From: Gloeopeniophorella convolvens
Taxonomy: Eukaryota > Basidiomycota > Agaricomycetes > Russulales
Direction of reading: 5' to 3'
Length of the DNA: 19,827 nucleotides
Assembly: GCA_022496205.1 (NCBI GenBank)
Contig: WTXD01000186.1
Coordinates: forward strand, 1 to 19,827
Shown here: positions 1 through 8,852 of the stretch, piece by piece
How the letters are laid out: every line of letters starts with the position of its first letter
How positions within the stretch are numbered: position 1 is the stretch's first letter
Program-made: the position numbers and the translations under genes
Notes under the pieces: generated by a model
What the model was told of the DNA's origin: nothing
The model's database searches: none
Seen by the model: the letters and a program-made list of their open reading frames with translations, nothing else

Positions 1-1350
1 AAACAGGACCCGGTTCCACCTGGCGGACTCAGAAGCCCTAGCGAGGACCCTGAACCCGTGCCAGAGGAAGCACAAGAAACACCCGAAGTATCCGAAGGAA
101 GCGACCTCTCGGCACTCCCCACGACCCCTCCGTCCCCGCGTACAACTTCTAGGACTGCCTCGCAAAGTCCTCCCTTGCCCCCTCTACCACTCCCAGACCC
201 ATCGCAACCACCCGCGACACAGTCCAAACCGCTCCCGCTTCCTCCTGCGCAGCTCCCGAACCTTCCCTTGCAATTCCCAAACCCTCCAGCTCCCGTCCAA
301 CATCCAAGAATGCCTGCCGCTGATCTTCCCGTGTGTGGCGAACGTACCGCCCCTACCTTCGACGACAAGAAACCGCGCGAACTCGCGCGCTACTTCGAGG
401 ACCTCGAGTACTTGTTCACGAAGTTCCAGGTCATCGACCCGGCCGAAATGAAGAAAGCAGCCATCCGGTACCTTGACATCGATACGGCCGACCTCTGGAA
501 GACGGCACCCGAGTACGGCGACGCCGGAAAGACGTACGACCAGTTCAAGGTGGCTATCCACGGCCTCTACCCCGGATCTACTGGCGACAGGCGTTACACG
601 ATCAAGGATCTGGAGCTTCTGGTGTCCAACACGGCTCAGGCAGGTCTTTCCTCTAGCAACGACTTGGGCGACTACTACCGGCAGTTCCTCTCGATCTCGC
701 AGTACCTCATTATCCACAACCGTCTGTCGACGCAAGAGCAGTCGCGTCTCTTCCGGCGCGGGTTCAACCCGGAGCTGAACACTCGCGTTGACCGCTGTCT
801 GGAAGTCAAGTACCCGGATCACCATCCCGACGACCCGTTTGACCTCGCGGTTATTCGGGAAGCGGCGTCTTTCGTCCTTCTGGGTTCTACGGCCGACTTG
901 GCTATCGCGAGGACGCAAGGCCAGGCTCAGGCGACAACGGGCAACCCGACTACTGGAGACCCGACGACTGTGAAGCTCGAGCAGCTCGCGGTCGCGGTCA
1001 CCATCCTCAGTGAGACGGTCAAAGCGTTCGCCGTCAACCAGCAAGGATCACCCGGCCCTTCCGGAAGACCTAGGCCCTCGGGTGGCCAAGCTGCAGGCCA
1101 GTCGGCTGGCAACGCGACGCAATCTGGCGGTGGCATGCTCCAAGCGTGCAACTTCTGCGGCAACCCGAACCACTTCATCCGCAACTGCGAAGTGGTGGAA
1201 GAGTATATTCGCACAGGCAAGTGTCGTCGCGACATTGCGGGCAAGGTAGTTCTCCCTACCGGCGCATTTGTGCCATCCGAGATTCGCGGCACATGGCTTC
1301 GCGAAAGAGTCGACGAATGGCGAGCCCTGGTGATCTTCTTTGTAAAGTAA
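1..1350 (+). CDS. Retrotransposon gag-like protein, 5' partial and 3' interrupted
   Basis: The plus-strand frame is open from the first base of the window, so the true start lies upstream; the first in-frame ATG is at 310. Counting from base 1, the first 100 or so residues are Pro/Ser-rich. They are followed by a helical gag-like core with PTFDDKKPRELARYFEDLEY near residue 117. A CCHC knuckle (CX2CX4HX4C, CNFCGNPNHFIRNC) lies at residues 383-396, and after it comes EYIRTGKCRR...GKVVLPTGAFVP, typical of LTR-retrotransposon gags of mushrooms. Gag packages element RNA into cytoplasmic particles. Normally protease, reverse transcriptase and integrase follow. Here the frame ends in ALVIFFVK and stops where GC-rich DNA turns AT-rich, with no pol, so the element is cut or interrupted near 1330. 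It could be gypsy- or copia-type; the fragment alone does not decide. Confidence 0.8.
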   Translation, partial: KQDPVPPGGLRSPSEDPEPVPEEAQETPEVSEGSDLSALPTTPPSPRTTSRTASQSPPLPPLPLPDPSQPPATQSKPLPLPPAQLPNLPLQFPNPPAPVQHPRMPAADLPVCGERTAPTFDDKKPRELARYFEDLEYLFTKFQVIDPAEMKKAAIRYLDIDTADLWKTAPEYGDAGKTYDQFKVAIHGLYPGSTGDRRYTIKDLELLVSNTAQAGLSSSNDLGDYYRQFLSISQYLIIHNRLSTQEQSRLFRRGFNPELNTRVDRCLEVKYPDHHPDDPFDLAVIREAASFVLLGSTADLAIARTQGQAQATTGNPTTGDPTTVKLEQLAVAVTILSETVKAFAVNQQGSPGPSGRPRPSGGQAAGQSAGNATQSGGGMLQACNFCGNPNHFIRNCEVVEEYIRTGKCRRDIAGKVVLPTGAFVPSEIRGTWLRERVDEWRALVIFFVK

Positions 1351-1533
1351 AACATGGTAATATTCATATTTTGGTCGTCATTTTCAGCATGAATTTTTGA
1401 TACTATAGTAATGCTGATAATACAGCTATTATAGTAAAAACTTCTATAAAGTGCACACTACACTGCTAACATGATAGTGCCTACTATAAACACTATTATA
1501 AATACAATAGTATACTATGTATTGTACTATCAG

Positions 1534-2194
1534 TACTAGTAAATACTATAGTATATATATAGTCTTACTTAGAGTACTATAGTAAATATTATAGTGTAGT
1601 ATATACAGTTCTACCAGCACTATAGTAATTACTATAGTATACTATACATGGGCATATCAGCCCTATAGTAAATACTATAGTATAATATATATGGTTTTAC
1701 CAGCACTATAGTGAATACTATACTATACTATATATAGTATTCTTAGCCTTACAATGAATCTTACAGTATACTATATATAATTCTATCAGCCCTTTAGTGA
1801 ATACTATAGTATAATATACATGGTTTTGTCAGCCTTACAATAAATATTATAGTATACTATACATGGTTCTATCAGCCCTATAGTAAATACTATAGTATAA
1901 TATACATGATTCTACCAGTACTCTAGTAAATACTATAGTATACTATACATAGTTTTGTCAGCCTTATGATAAATATTATAGTATACTATACATGGTTCTA
2001 TCAGCCCTATAGTGAATACTATAGTATAATATACATGATTCTACCAGTACCATAGTAAATACTATACTATACTATACATAGTCCTACTAGTACTCTAGTA
2101 AATACTATACTATACTATATATAGTTCTATCAGCCCTGTAGTAAATACTATAGTATAATATACATGATTCTACCAGCACTATAGTAAATACTAT
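1534..2194. repeat. 43-bp AT-rich minisatellite array
   Basis: About fifteen tandem units. From 1618 to 2176 there are exactly thirteen 43-bp units (starts at 1618, 1661, 1704 ... 2134) with base substitutions but no net length change. The typical unit opens cc(c/t)(t)atagtaaatac, contains the 12-base self-complementary word atactatagtat, and closes with ttctaccag or a variant. Units fall into three classes by their opening (ccctatag, cactatag/tactctag, ccttacaa/ccttatga). The classes recur in a loose order, which suggests a higher-order repeat of about 129 bp. A partial unit follows at 2177-2194. Confidence 0.92.
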
Positions 2195-2319
2195 CCTATT
2201 CCAGACTCTTCCAGATTCTTCCAGGCTCTTCTATAGCCTACCTTGAGTTCCAGTATCCACCTTAGTTCCACTTTCATGTGGGTCACTGGTTATCACATGT
2301 TGCTGTGTTTATTACATGC

Positions 2320-2850
2320 AAACCACACTCTTTTTATATATATAAGGGATGCTGTTTTTGCCCTTGTTGCCTCAGTCTGTTAACTTTACTAACTGAGGCA
2401 AGTACTTTACTTCTGGTACTTCTAGACTTGCACTTACTTACTTACTTACTTTAGCTTTGCTCTTGCTTGCCTAGGTATTGCACCAATGATATAAAGTCTA
2501 TTGACTTCACTGACTGAGCTTTACTCTTGCTTGCCTAATTGGCACCCTGTTTCTACTATGCTTCAACAATATAAATAGACTCTTATATATATAAAGATAG
2601 TGCTAAGACAAGTAGTCCTCAGACTATCCACTTGTGATATTTCTAATCTACTCAACTCATCATTCTTAGTATTCTACTAGTTGCCTTTGCTCTGCTATCT
2701 TTATTGGTCTACACTAGCTAGTAGATTCAAGGTCAACACCTATAATATTAGTCCTTTACAAAGACTACTCTTTGTGCACCACCTCTGCTCCTCTATATAC
2801 TAGTATTATAGAAGTAAGTTGTAACAAGAGGTAATCAGCCTCTAGTGCAT
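2320..2850 (+). other. Possible LTR-like signals around and inside the fold-back
   Basis: Two TATA-like runs, tatatatataagg at 2334-2346 and tatatatataaag at about 2584-2596, each precede sequence beginning within about 30 bases with a cctcag word. Near 2816-2840, gtaaca is followed by agaggtaatcagcctct, which loosely resembles a retrotransposon primer-binding site next to an LTR end. No matched LTR pair is visible, so this is only a suggestion that the core derives from a retrotransposon terminus. Confidence 0.2.
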
Positions 2851-3067
2851 TGATAGAGAGCTATGTTAAAGCACAGCAAAATAGGGTGCCAACTAGGCAA
2901 GCAAGAGTAAAGCTCAGTCAGTGAAGTCAATAGACTTTATATCATTGGTGCAATACCTAGGCAAGCAAGAGCAAAGCTAAAGTAAGTAAGTAAGTAAGTG
3001 CAAGTCTAGAAGTACCAGAAGTAAAGTACTTGCCTCAGTTAGTAAAGTTAACAGACTGAGGCAACAA
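2364..3067. repeat. Fold-back element: 185-bp inverted arms around a 334-bp core
   Basis: The left arm is 2364-2548 and the right arm 2883-3067. The reverse complement of the right arm matches the left at 184 of 185 positions (the difference is attgg versus gttgg near the inner end). Each arm begins with its own small hairpin, ttgcctcagt paired with actgaggcaa (2367-2376 with 2392-2401; mirrored at 3030-3039 with 3055-3064), and contains a (ctta)n run. No convincing target-site duplication flanks it (ttgccc on the left, tgtcgc on the right). The core at 2549-2882 is AT-rich and non-coding. It may be a MITE-like or fold-back transposon, or two opposed copies of one repeat. Confidence 0.92.
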
Positions 3068-3244
3068 TGTCGCAAATTTGGCATCGGGGTTGATCATGCT
3101 TGATAATGAAATTCATTCATTTCAGCCGGCTCTGGCTTGATCATAGTTGTCATTACTCGCGAGTCTGATCATGGCAGCCTCGGCTCTGCTAATCATGCCG
3201 TCGCCTATTCTCAATGTAGTATCGGCTATGGTAATCAACCTGAT

Positions 3245-3360
3245 AATCGTGCTTCTAAGATCTCTGATAATGGGGTCGTATGTCTGAATATGGCAATGAT
3301 CACCTCAATAATCGCACTTCTAAGATATCCTAAAATGGAACTATACATCTGAATATGGCA
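3245..3360. repeat. Diverged 51-bp direct repeat, 65-bp spacing
   Basis: 3245-3295 and 3310-3360 align without gaps over 51 bases. Of 13 differences, 10 are transitions and 3 transversions. Both copies end in the shared run tctgaatatggca. The surrounding 3068-3520 also contains several gatcatg and ttcattc words and no credible gene, so it looks like decayed repeat DNA. Confidence 0.7.
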
Positions 3361-4544
3361 GAAAGGCCCTTAAAATGGAAATGACCATACCTCTGATAAG
3401 GCTCATGAAATTCACTATCGGGCTCTGTTCATTCCAGTGTTCATCTATCGGAGCTAGATTATTATAGGTCTTATCAGTCATCTGAGCTTGGTAGAACGTC
3501 CATGATATTCATTCAGTACCACCGTTGCTGAGTGTCGAAAACGCCATCGAATTCCTTCCCGGATCTGCTGATTCTATGACTACAGATGACAGACAGTAAC
3601 AAAAGCGTGCTACTATGCCAGCCACATCTCCCATATACCATGTGTGCCGACCTGTACGACAGCTGCGCAGGTGCTCGTGTCCATGCACAACGGCCCACAT
3701 GGGGAGCAGTGGGGAGCAGGGAAGGGAGTGGGTGCCCGCGGAGAGCCTCCGAGCAGGGCCGCGCTCGTCACACCTGAGCATGTCCGAGGCAGCATCCACA
3801 GCGGCAATGGGGATGGTGCGAGAGCAGCACTGCGTGGGGGCGGGGGTGAGGGCGAGGACGATGGCGAGGGCAACAGCGAGAGAGGGAACAGGAGCGAGAG
3901 CGAGAACACTTCGGTGTGTGACTTGCTGCATCTCCTTGGTGGTTGTGAGCCACCTGCGCGCATACACCTCCGCGCAGTGCAGCACTCGAAGGCACGCGGA
4001 GCGCGGTGCATACGGTCATGGGGCAGCGGAGGTGGCGAGGCGGATGCGAGGCTGGGACGCCGTCCTTGATCGGGGGAATGGGGCTGCGCTCATCAAAACG
4101 CGGCCACGATTCAGCGTAGTCCGCAACAGCGCACGGAGTAGCAGCGGGGGCTGCACGCGGGGTCGCGCAGCGGTGAGGGTGCTCGTTAGAGCACAGCCGT
4201 GGCAGTCCGATGCAGCGCTCAAAGGCGCGCAGAACGCCATGCGCACGGTCGCAGAGGGCGGGGGAGGCGGATGCGAGGCCGTGGATCGTCGAGACTCGAG
4301 CTGGCGGATAGTCGTGGTGATGCGCCGCTGAGCGGCACAGGTCTGCGCGGAGGCTATAAAGCCAAGGGTAGGCGTGCACGAGCGCGGTGCTGGTGGCTTC
4401 GGTGATTGTGAGGGGTGTGCGCGTACGGTGGGCAGGGCACGCACGAGAATATCCGCGCCGCCGGTCTCAGAGACGCCCTCGAGGTAGAGTGCCTCGTCGA
4501 CGTCATCGGGGACGAGGTTGCAGCTCGTTATTGCGCGTGATCAA
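3361..4544. other. GC-rich stretch without a supported gene; internal duplication
   Basis: Several overlapping frames are open here on both strands, but they are rich in Arg, Ala, Pro and Ser and show no domain, as expected of GC-rich shadows. A diverged duplication is visible: about 3975-4050 and 4203-4277 share gcagcrctc, the (a/c)ggtc...ggcgg stretch and the identical word cggatgcgag (4041-4050 and 4268-4277), an offset of 227 bases. A purine-rich, gcgaga-like run sits at 3840-3910. A possible orphan exon is listed separately. Confidence 0.5.
4016..4540 (-). other. Possible orphan exon or gene 3' end
   Basis: The minus-strand frame is open from just after a TGA at 4541-4543 down to 4016. 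Its first 35 or so codons read NLVPDDVDEALYLEGVSETG and on to GGADILVRALP. The codon choice is strongly C- or G-ending and the acidic, well-mixed composition differs from the Arg/Pro-rich shadows around it. A splice acceptor-like ag precedes ctgcaacctc near 4526. It could be a further exon of the kinase gene at 4545-6014 or the remnant of another gene. No family recognised. Confidence 0.3.
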
Positions 4545-5935
4545 CTAGTTCATATCGAAATTGAACTCGACAGAGTTTCGCAACCATAGGGAGCTACGTA
4601 CGCGTGTTGGGTGTCGTGATGATGCCTGCGTACGGCGTGCCACAGCGCGGCGGTATTTTGAGGCGTGCTGATGCAGCCTCGGTCGGGGACGAGACACTAC
4701 GCGCGTCGTTGTGCGGCGAGGGATGAAGTGAGCTGAGGTGACTGCTCTCGACGGGGCGCGGCGTGATGAAAGAGGTGCCGTGCGGCGGCGGCATGAATGG
4801 TGGTGCGATGACGGCCGCGCCGTCCTCAATTGGGTCGGTGTGGCTGCGCTCTGATGAGTACGGCGGCGCAATGAGGCGCACGTTGATGGTCTCACCCGAA
4901 TGAGGATTACCGCGCGCGCGTGGGAGCGGAGCACGACAGACGGACGACGGGGCGATCCGCCGGCGACGGAGGCTTGACGAGACGACGGACGCCTCGAGGG
5001 CGGAGCCGAGCCGAGGAGATAGAGACCTGCAGCCGACGCCGTGGACGATGCGCGCGAGTGCGTACGGATGGCCGCCGACTGGGGCGCTCCCAAGAGCGCG
5101 GGCAGGTCGCGCACCCAAAGGCCAAATTCGCGGGGCGCCGATGCGCTGCGAGTCGTCCGTGGGGTCATCCAGGATGCAAAACACGTTCTCGACGAGAGAG
5201 TTGGCGACGGGGAGTGTCATGCCGGCGAAACGGTGCATGAAAAACTCGGTCGGGTTGCGCAGGTAGAGGTCGAACGAGGGGCAACCGCCGGTCGCCGTGT
5301 CCGTCCACGGGTTGTAGTGATACAGCCTGCGGCGGACGACCACGCGGATGAGCACAGGATTTCCAAATTGGGAAACAGGGGCGTAGCGAAGCAACATGGA
5401 AGCACACGCACATGTTGATAAGCACGATACCAAGCGACCACACGTCGGCGGCGCGGGGCTTGTATACGGGAGCGACGTTGTTTCTGCACTCTAATCGAGC
5501 CGTGTGAGAAGTGCACCCAACGCGTGGGATGGCGGAGCGCACCAAAGCTCATGTATGGAGCGCTGCCGCAGTCCATGTCGGACGAAACGGCATCACGGGT
5601 AGACAGACCAAAGTTGGACAGCTTGACGACCACCTTGCGTTCACGGATGCCGTCCGCATTGAGGGGCCAAGCGTCGGTGACGATAAAGTTCTCGGGCTTG
5701 ATATCGCGCGGGCGGGGCGGCGGAGGCGACAGATTGGATGTGAGTCCTATACCGTCCTGGGTCATGGGGCCGTGCTCTGACGAGTACGGCGGTATTGTAA
5801 GGCACGCACTGGCAGCGGCCTCGTTCGGAATGGGAATGCCGCGCGCAGGTGAGCGCAGCGGCGAATAAGGCAAAATCCGCGCAGATACGGGAGTGCCGTC
5901 CTTGCTGGGGGTGACGTGGCCGTGCCCGTCAGGAC
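4060..5935. repeat. Dispersed degenerate ~50-90 bp repeat in and after the kinase remnant
   Basis: Copies begin with ccgtcct at 4060, 4820, 5752 and 5896 (plus strand), and a headless partial lies at about 4650-4695. The best pair (4820-4895, 5752-5836) shares the ccgtcct head, ctctgaygagtacggcgg and a following aggc(g/a)cac stretch. Read on the minus strand it gives a peptide motif resembling L-x-I-P-P-Y-S-S-E followed by an Asp-Gly. It occurs both in the Pro/Ser-rich N-terminal segment of the kinase remnant and, in the unshifted frame, downstream of its C-lobe. Confidence 0.5.
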
Positions 5936-6014
5936 TGTACAGCGGTGATTCGGGATGACGCACGTCGGGACGCGCGAGGGCAAGAGTTAAGAGTGAGGGA
6001 AACGTACGAGGCAT
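4545..6014 (-). pseudogene. Ran1/Sks1-type Ser/Thr kinase remnant lacking the N-lobe
   Basis: Starts at ATG 6014 (context accATGc). Exon 1 is 5543-6014, exon 2 5412-5490, exon 3 from 5326 down. The introns (52 and 85 nt, gtgcgc...tag and gtgcgt...cag) join codons exactly, giving MSF-E-CRNN and LIN-M-LYHYNPW. Visible C-lobe motifs are PRDIKPENF (HRD loop with His lost), KLSNFGLST (DFG with Asp changed to Asn), GCGSAPYMSFEC (APE-like site with Pro changed to Phe), ADVWSLGIVLINM, NPW and PSFDLYLRNP...FFMHRF. After RIGA the expected REFGLWVRDLPALLG lies one base out of frame at a GGGG run (5132-5135). No glycine loop, catalytic Lys or helix C precedes the loop; about 100 Pro/Ser-rich residues do. 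A working member would phosphorylate Ser/Thr in nutrient or cell-cycle control; this copy should be catalytically dead. Stop at 4545 in the shifted frame. Confidence 0.78.
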
Positions 6015-6271
6015 GGTAAATTCGAACATGTCACGTGAAAAACCAATGATCAACAACTCACGTGATTCTGAATCGTGCCGCCGCTACCCCCGCGGCGCGG
6101 TCTTCTGAATCGGTCTCGACTGAGCGGGCAGTAACTGGGAGGCACATGATCCATTGTATTATTGGACGGGGCTTGCAGGGACATCATGGAGTACTATGAA
6201 TATGACCAAACCTTTCAACCTGACTGTTTTCGAAGCCAAAAACCTCCCAGCCTGTCTCAAAACCAACCCTT

Positions 6272-8461
6272 TCAACCTGTTTTCTTCTGAGCCTGACGAG
6301 AAGACTGCCGACGACTCGGAACCTGCACAGAGTCCTCCACCTCCACCTGCAAGAGATCAACACCAGACTGTGCATCTGTCACAACAGGACCTGGCACCCT
6401 CCGACGTGCCTTCGTCTTAGTAGATTTGGGCTTAACTGTCAGGACCTCAACTTGAACCTCTAAGTTGGACATGTCAACTGATCCGGTCTCAGCCACTTCA
6501 GATGTCCCTGGGGTGTGGTGTGTCTTGACCGGGGCAGGTGTTGGGGGTGGTAGTGGACTGAGAGAAGCCAGGAGTGGTCCAGACATTGGAGTGGACACAG
6601 ATACAGAAGCTGGCATAGATGTAGCAGGAGCTAGTGAGGAAGATCTGAGGTCAGCAGGGAAGAGGGGGCCAGCGGATTCACATTACCGTGGGTCACAGAT
6701 ACTGCTGGAATGTCCAAAGGTGTCCCTTGAATAGGACTCAGAGAAATGGGGTTGTCGAGTTGCTGCCGCACCGATTCAGCCGGCCGGGCGTCTGTGGTTC
6801 GCATGCGGTGAACAAAGCGATGGAAATCCGAAACCTCCTCGGCCTTTGAGGGGTTTCCTCCTGAGCCTTCAGGGGTCGGCCTGGCTGCAAAGAGCTCCGC
6901 ATCCCAGCGGGACAACAGCACCTGTCGAAAGTTGTCCGGCAGGCTCAGGAGTGTTTGTTTGTAGAGATTCCACCGAGCGCGCCATGAGACACCCGATGGG
7001 CCGGTCTGATCCGTGCTGTGAAAGGTCGTGTCCTCGCTGCAGACAAACTGAGCCTTTGGAATCGAGTCGTTTAGTGAGACTTACAGAAAAAGACAGTTGA
7101 AGAGACTTACGAGAACTGCTGATGTTGCGATCATAGCGGGTGTCGTCTTGGTGAGACCCCATTGCTTCCCCTTTGACTGGCGCCCGCTCTTGCGCCCGCT
7201 AGAGCCCGCACCGTCCGGCGTACCGGCACTCTTGAATATCATGTGTTTCCAGAGCTACGTGCAAAGTTTAGAGTCAGGAGGTATATGCGAAGGAATACAA
7301 TGAGATGAGCACGTACGGCTATGAGTTCTTCTGCCAAGAAGACGCCAGGTCCGTCGGTGTTGTGGTCCTCGAAGATCATGGCCGGCCAGACCGGATAGCG
7401 CTCCATAGGCTTTTCGGGGTTGTGGAAAAGCTGGCGCAGCCTTGGATGCTGCGCGCGTTGGCTCCCAGCGGCCGCCGAGGATTCGAAGAATGTTGTTCCG
7501 GGACCGTGGACGCCAGGGGGAAGGATCCTCTTCTTATCATCTTGAGGATCCGGAATCTTGTCGACGAAGAACGTCACCAGGGCCAATGGAGCGAGCGCCC
7601 TCGCGTCGCGCACTAGGTTGGCGCGCTCTTGCTGGTGCTTGGAGACGAACTGGCATCGGTGATGCAGGCCACGATCAGCAGTAGTAATGAGAGGATAAAT
7701 GCAATGCTTACCATGTTTTTAAAGGTGACGTGACGGGTGGAATCATCCAGCGCAGCCCGAAGATGATCCGGGAGGCTGAGGATCAGCTCGGCGGCGATGA
7801 CCTTCTCTCGGTGTCGCTTGTACTTGTCTTCTGGGGGGATAGGCTTGTGGGGTCTACATCGTTAGGGAATGGAATATCGAGGACATGCTTCTCTAAGAAG
7901 AGTTCGCAAGTGACGGCGAAGGAAGCGGCGTAGCTGGTGATTTGCTTTTCTTCTCCTTGACCAGCTACAACTCCCGTTGCGCTAGAAGCGGCGCTACTGA
8001 GACTGGGACTGGGACTGACGGAAGTGGCGAAAGGAACGCCAGGACTGATGCCGCGACGGGAGGTGGAATCGGTTCGCGATTGCAGACCGTTGGTGTCGCT
8101 GGGATGAGTCCTGGAACTGGGCTTGGCTCGCTTCTTCTTATTCGTCGGGACTTGCATCATCTGCAGATTGCGGATCGCTTCTCGGAGTCGCTGGTTTTCA
8201 AGCTGGGTTTCCATTATGACCCTTTCATCCTGATGGTCGGTGAGATTTAACTTGATTAGCACAAGATCACGCCACGCCCAGGGAGCATATAACACAACGT
8301 ACCGTAGTCTGGTCGTGTCCGGCGGCTCCTGGTGCTTGGGTCCGTTTGTTGGACGGTCCCCGAGTCCTGGCGATCGTCTCCTCGCCAGAGGATCCGCCGT
8401 CCGACTCATCACTGCTCATGTCTGACAGATCGAAGCTTTCGCCGTCGTCGTCGTCGGGCAT
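6272..8461 (-). CDS. Mushroom-specific uncharacterised protein, DUF6698-like; six exons, one frameshift
   Basis: ATG at 8461 (context caccATGc). Exons: 8303-8461, 7712-8229, 7317-7649, 7111-7254, 6687-7053, 6272-6630. The introns (73, 62, 62, 57, 56 nt) have GT...AG ends, and several have clear branch sites (gctaatc, ctgac). The last intron removes an in-frame TAG and opens a basic tail ending RRQSSRQAQKKTG. All phases agree except exon 2, which lacks one base in the G6 run at 7833-7838; with it the protein would be 626 aa. In order: acidic Ser-rich N terminus (1-53), a short coiled coil (ETQLENQRLREAIRNLQ), a Ser-rich linker, then a conserved-looking core with ILSLPDHLR, PVWPAMIFED, WGLTKTTPAMIATSAVL and SWRARWNLYKQTL. 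Basic KSTKTKARRR may act as a nuclear signal. The family name is from memory and its function is unknown. Confidence 0.8.
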
Positions 8462-8728
8462 GGTGAGGGAGGTGAGATGCGGTATTAGAGGAGACAATGC
8501 CAATGCCGAAAAGCTGGTGAAGTTTCGTACCATTTCTTGACAGCCGTTATATGTGCTAGGGCTGCAGCGTCGTGGATGTCCCATAGTTTTCGGAGTTCGC
8601 GAGCGTCGCTTCCTAGGTCCTAAATGTTCTGATGCGCCCATAATACGATGTCGATGTGATATGCATGTTTGAAGAACGTGCAGACCGTATTGTGACGTAG
8701 CCGTCCAGAGGGTTTACTCTTCATGTCG

Positions 8729-8852
8729 TTGAAGGATACAACGTGCCCTGCCTCAATGCGGGCCTTGGCAGGTTTCAAGAGGTCAGGTCATTGAAGGACA
8801 CAACGTGCCCTGCCTCGATGCAGGCCTTGGCAGGTCTCAGGAGGTCAAGTTG
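8729..8852. repeat. 62-bp tandem duplication
   Basis: 8729-8790 and 8791-8852 are adjacent 62-base copies, both opening ttgaagga and sharing caacgtgccctgcct and ggccttggcaggt. They differ at eight positions, every one a transition. The second copy overlaps the 3' end of the small minus-strand gene (stop at 8837-8839), so the duplication took in that gene's stop region. Confidence 0.9.

Larger units (their letters stand above)
1340..3067. other. AT-rich island with sharp borders
   Basis: Composition changes abruptly from GC-rich gag sequence to very AT-rich DNA at about 1340, and back to moderate GC after 3067. No open frame of note occurs inside. It holds, in order, a lead-in of imperfect actata/tagtat words, the 43-bp minisatellite, short direct repeats (ccagactctt, ccagattctt, ccaggctctt near 2203-2230), and the large inverted repeat. 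Such blocks in fungal chromosomes are usually transposon graveyards or silent chromatin; that role is inference. Confidence 0.8.

Noticed and set aside
184..1044. Minus-strand open frame of 286 codons opposite gag
   Set aside because: Exact antisense of the gag core, which carries clear family motifs on the plus strand.
3615..4331. Plus-strand open frame of 238 codons
   Set aside because: Arg/Ala/Ser-rich with equally long frames open on both strands; no domain, no splice or start support.
6154..6420. Plus-strand 88-codon frame with two FNL segments
   Set aside because: Overlaps the basic C-terminal exon of the minus-strand six-exon gene, which has better support.
6631..6633. TAG as the true stop of the six-exon gene
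   Set aside because: It forms the last bases of a 56-nt intron (gtaatg...cactag, ctgac branch site); splicing preserves phase and opens a basic tail of about 119 residues.
7833..7838. Splicing as the explanation for the frame change in exon 2 of the six-exon gene
   Set aside because: Acceptor-like ccccccag is present, but no donor in the required phase exists at a plausible distance; a missing base fits exon length 518 versus 519.
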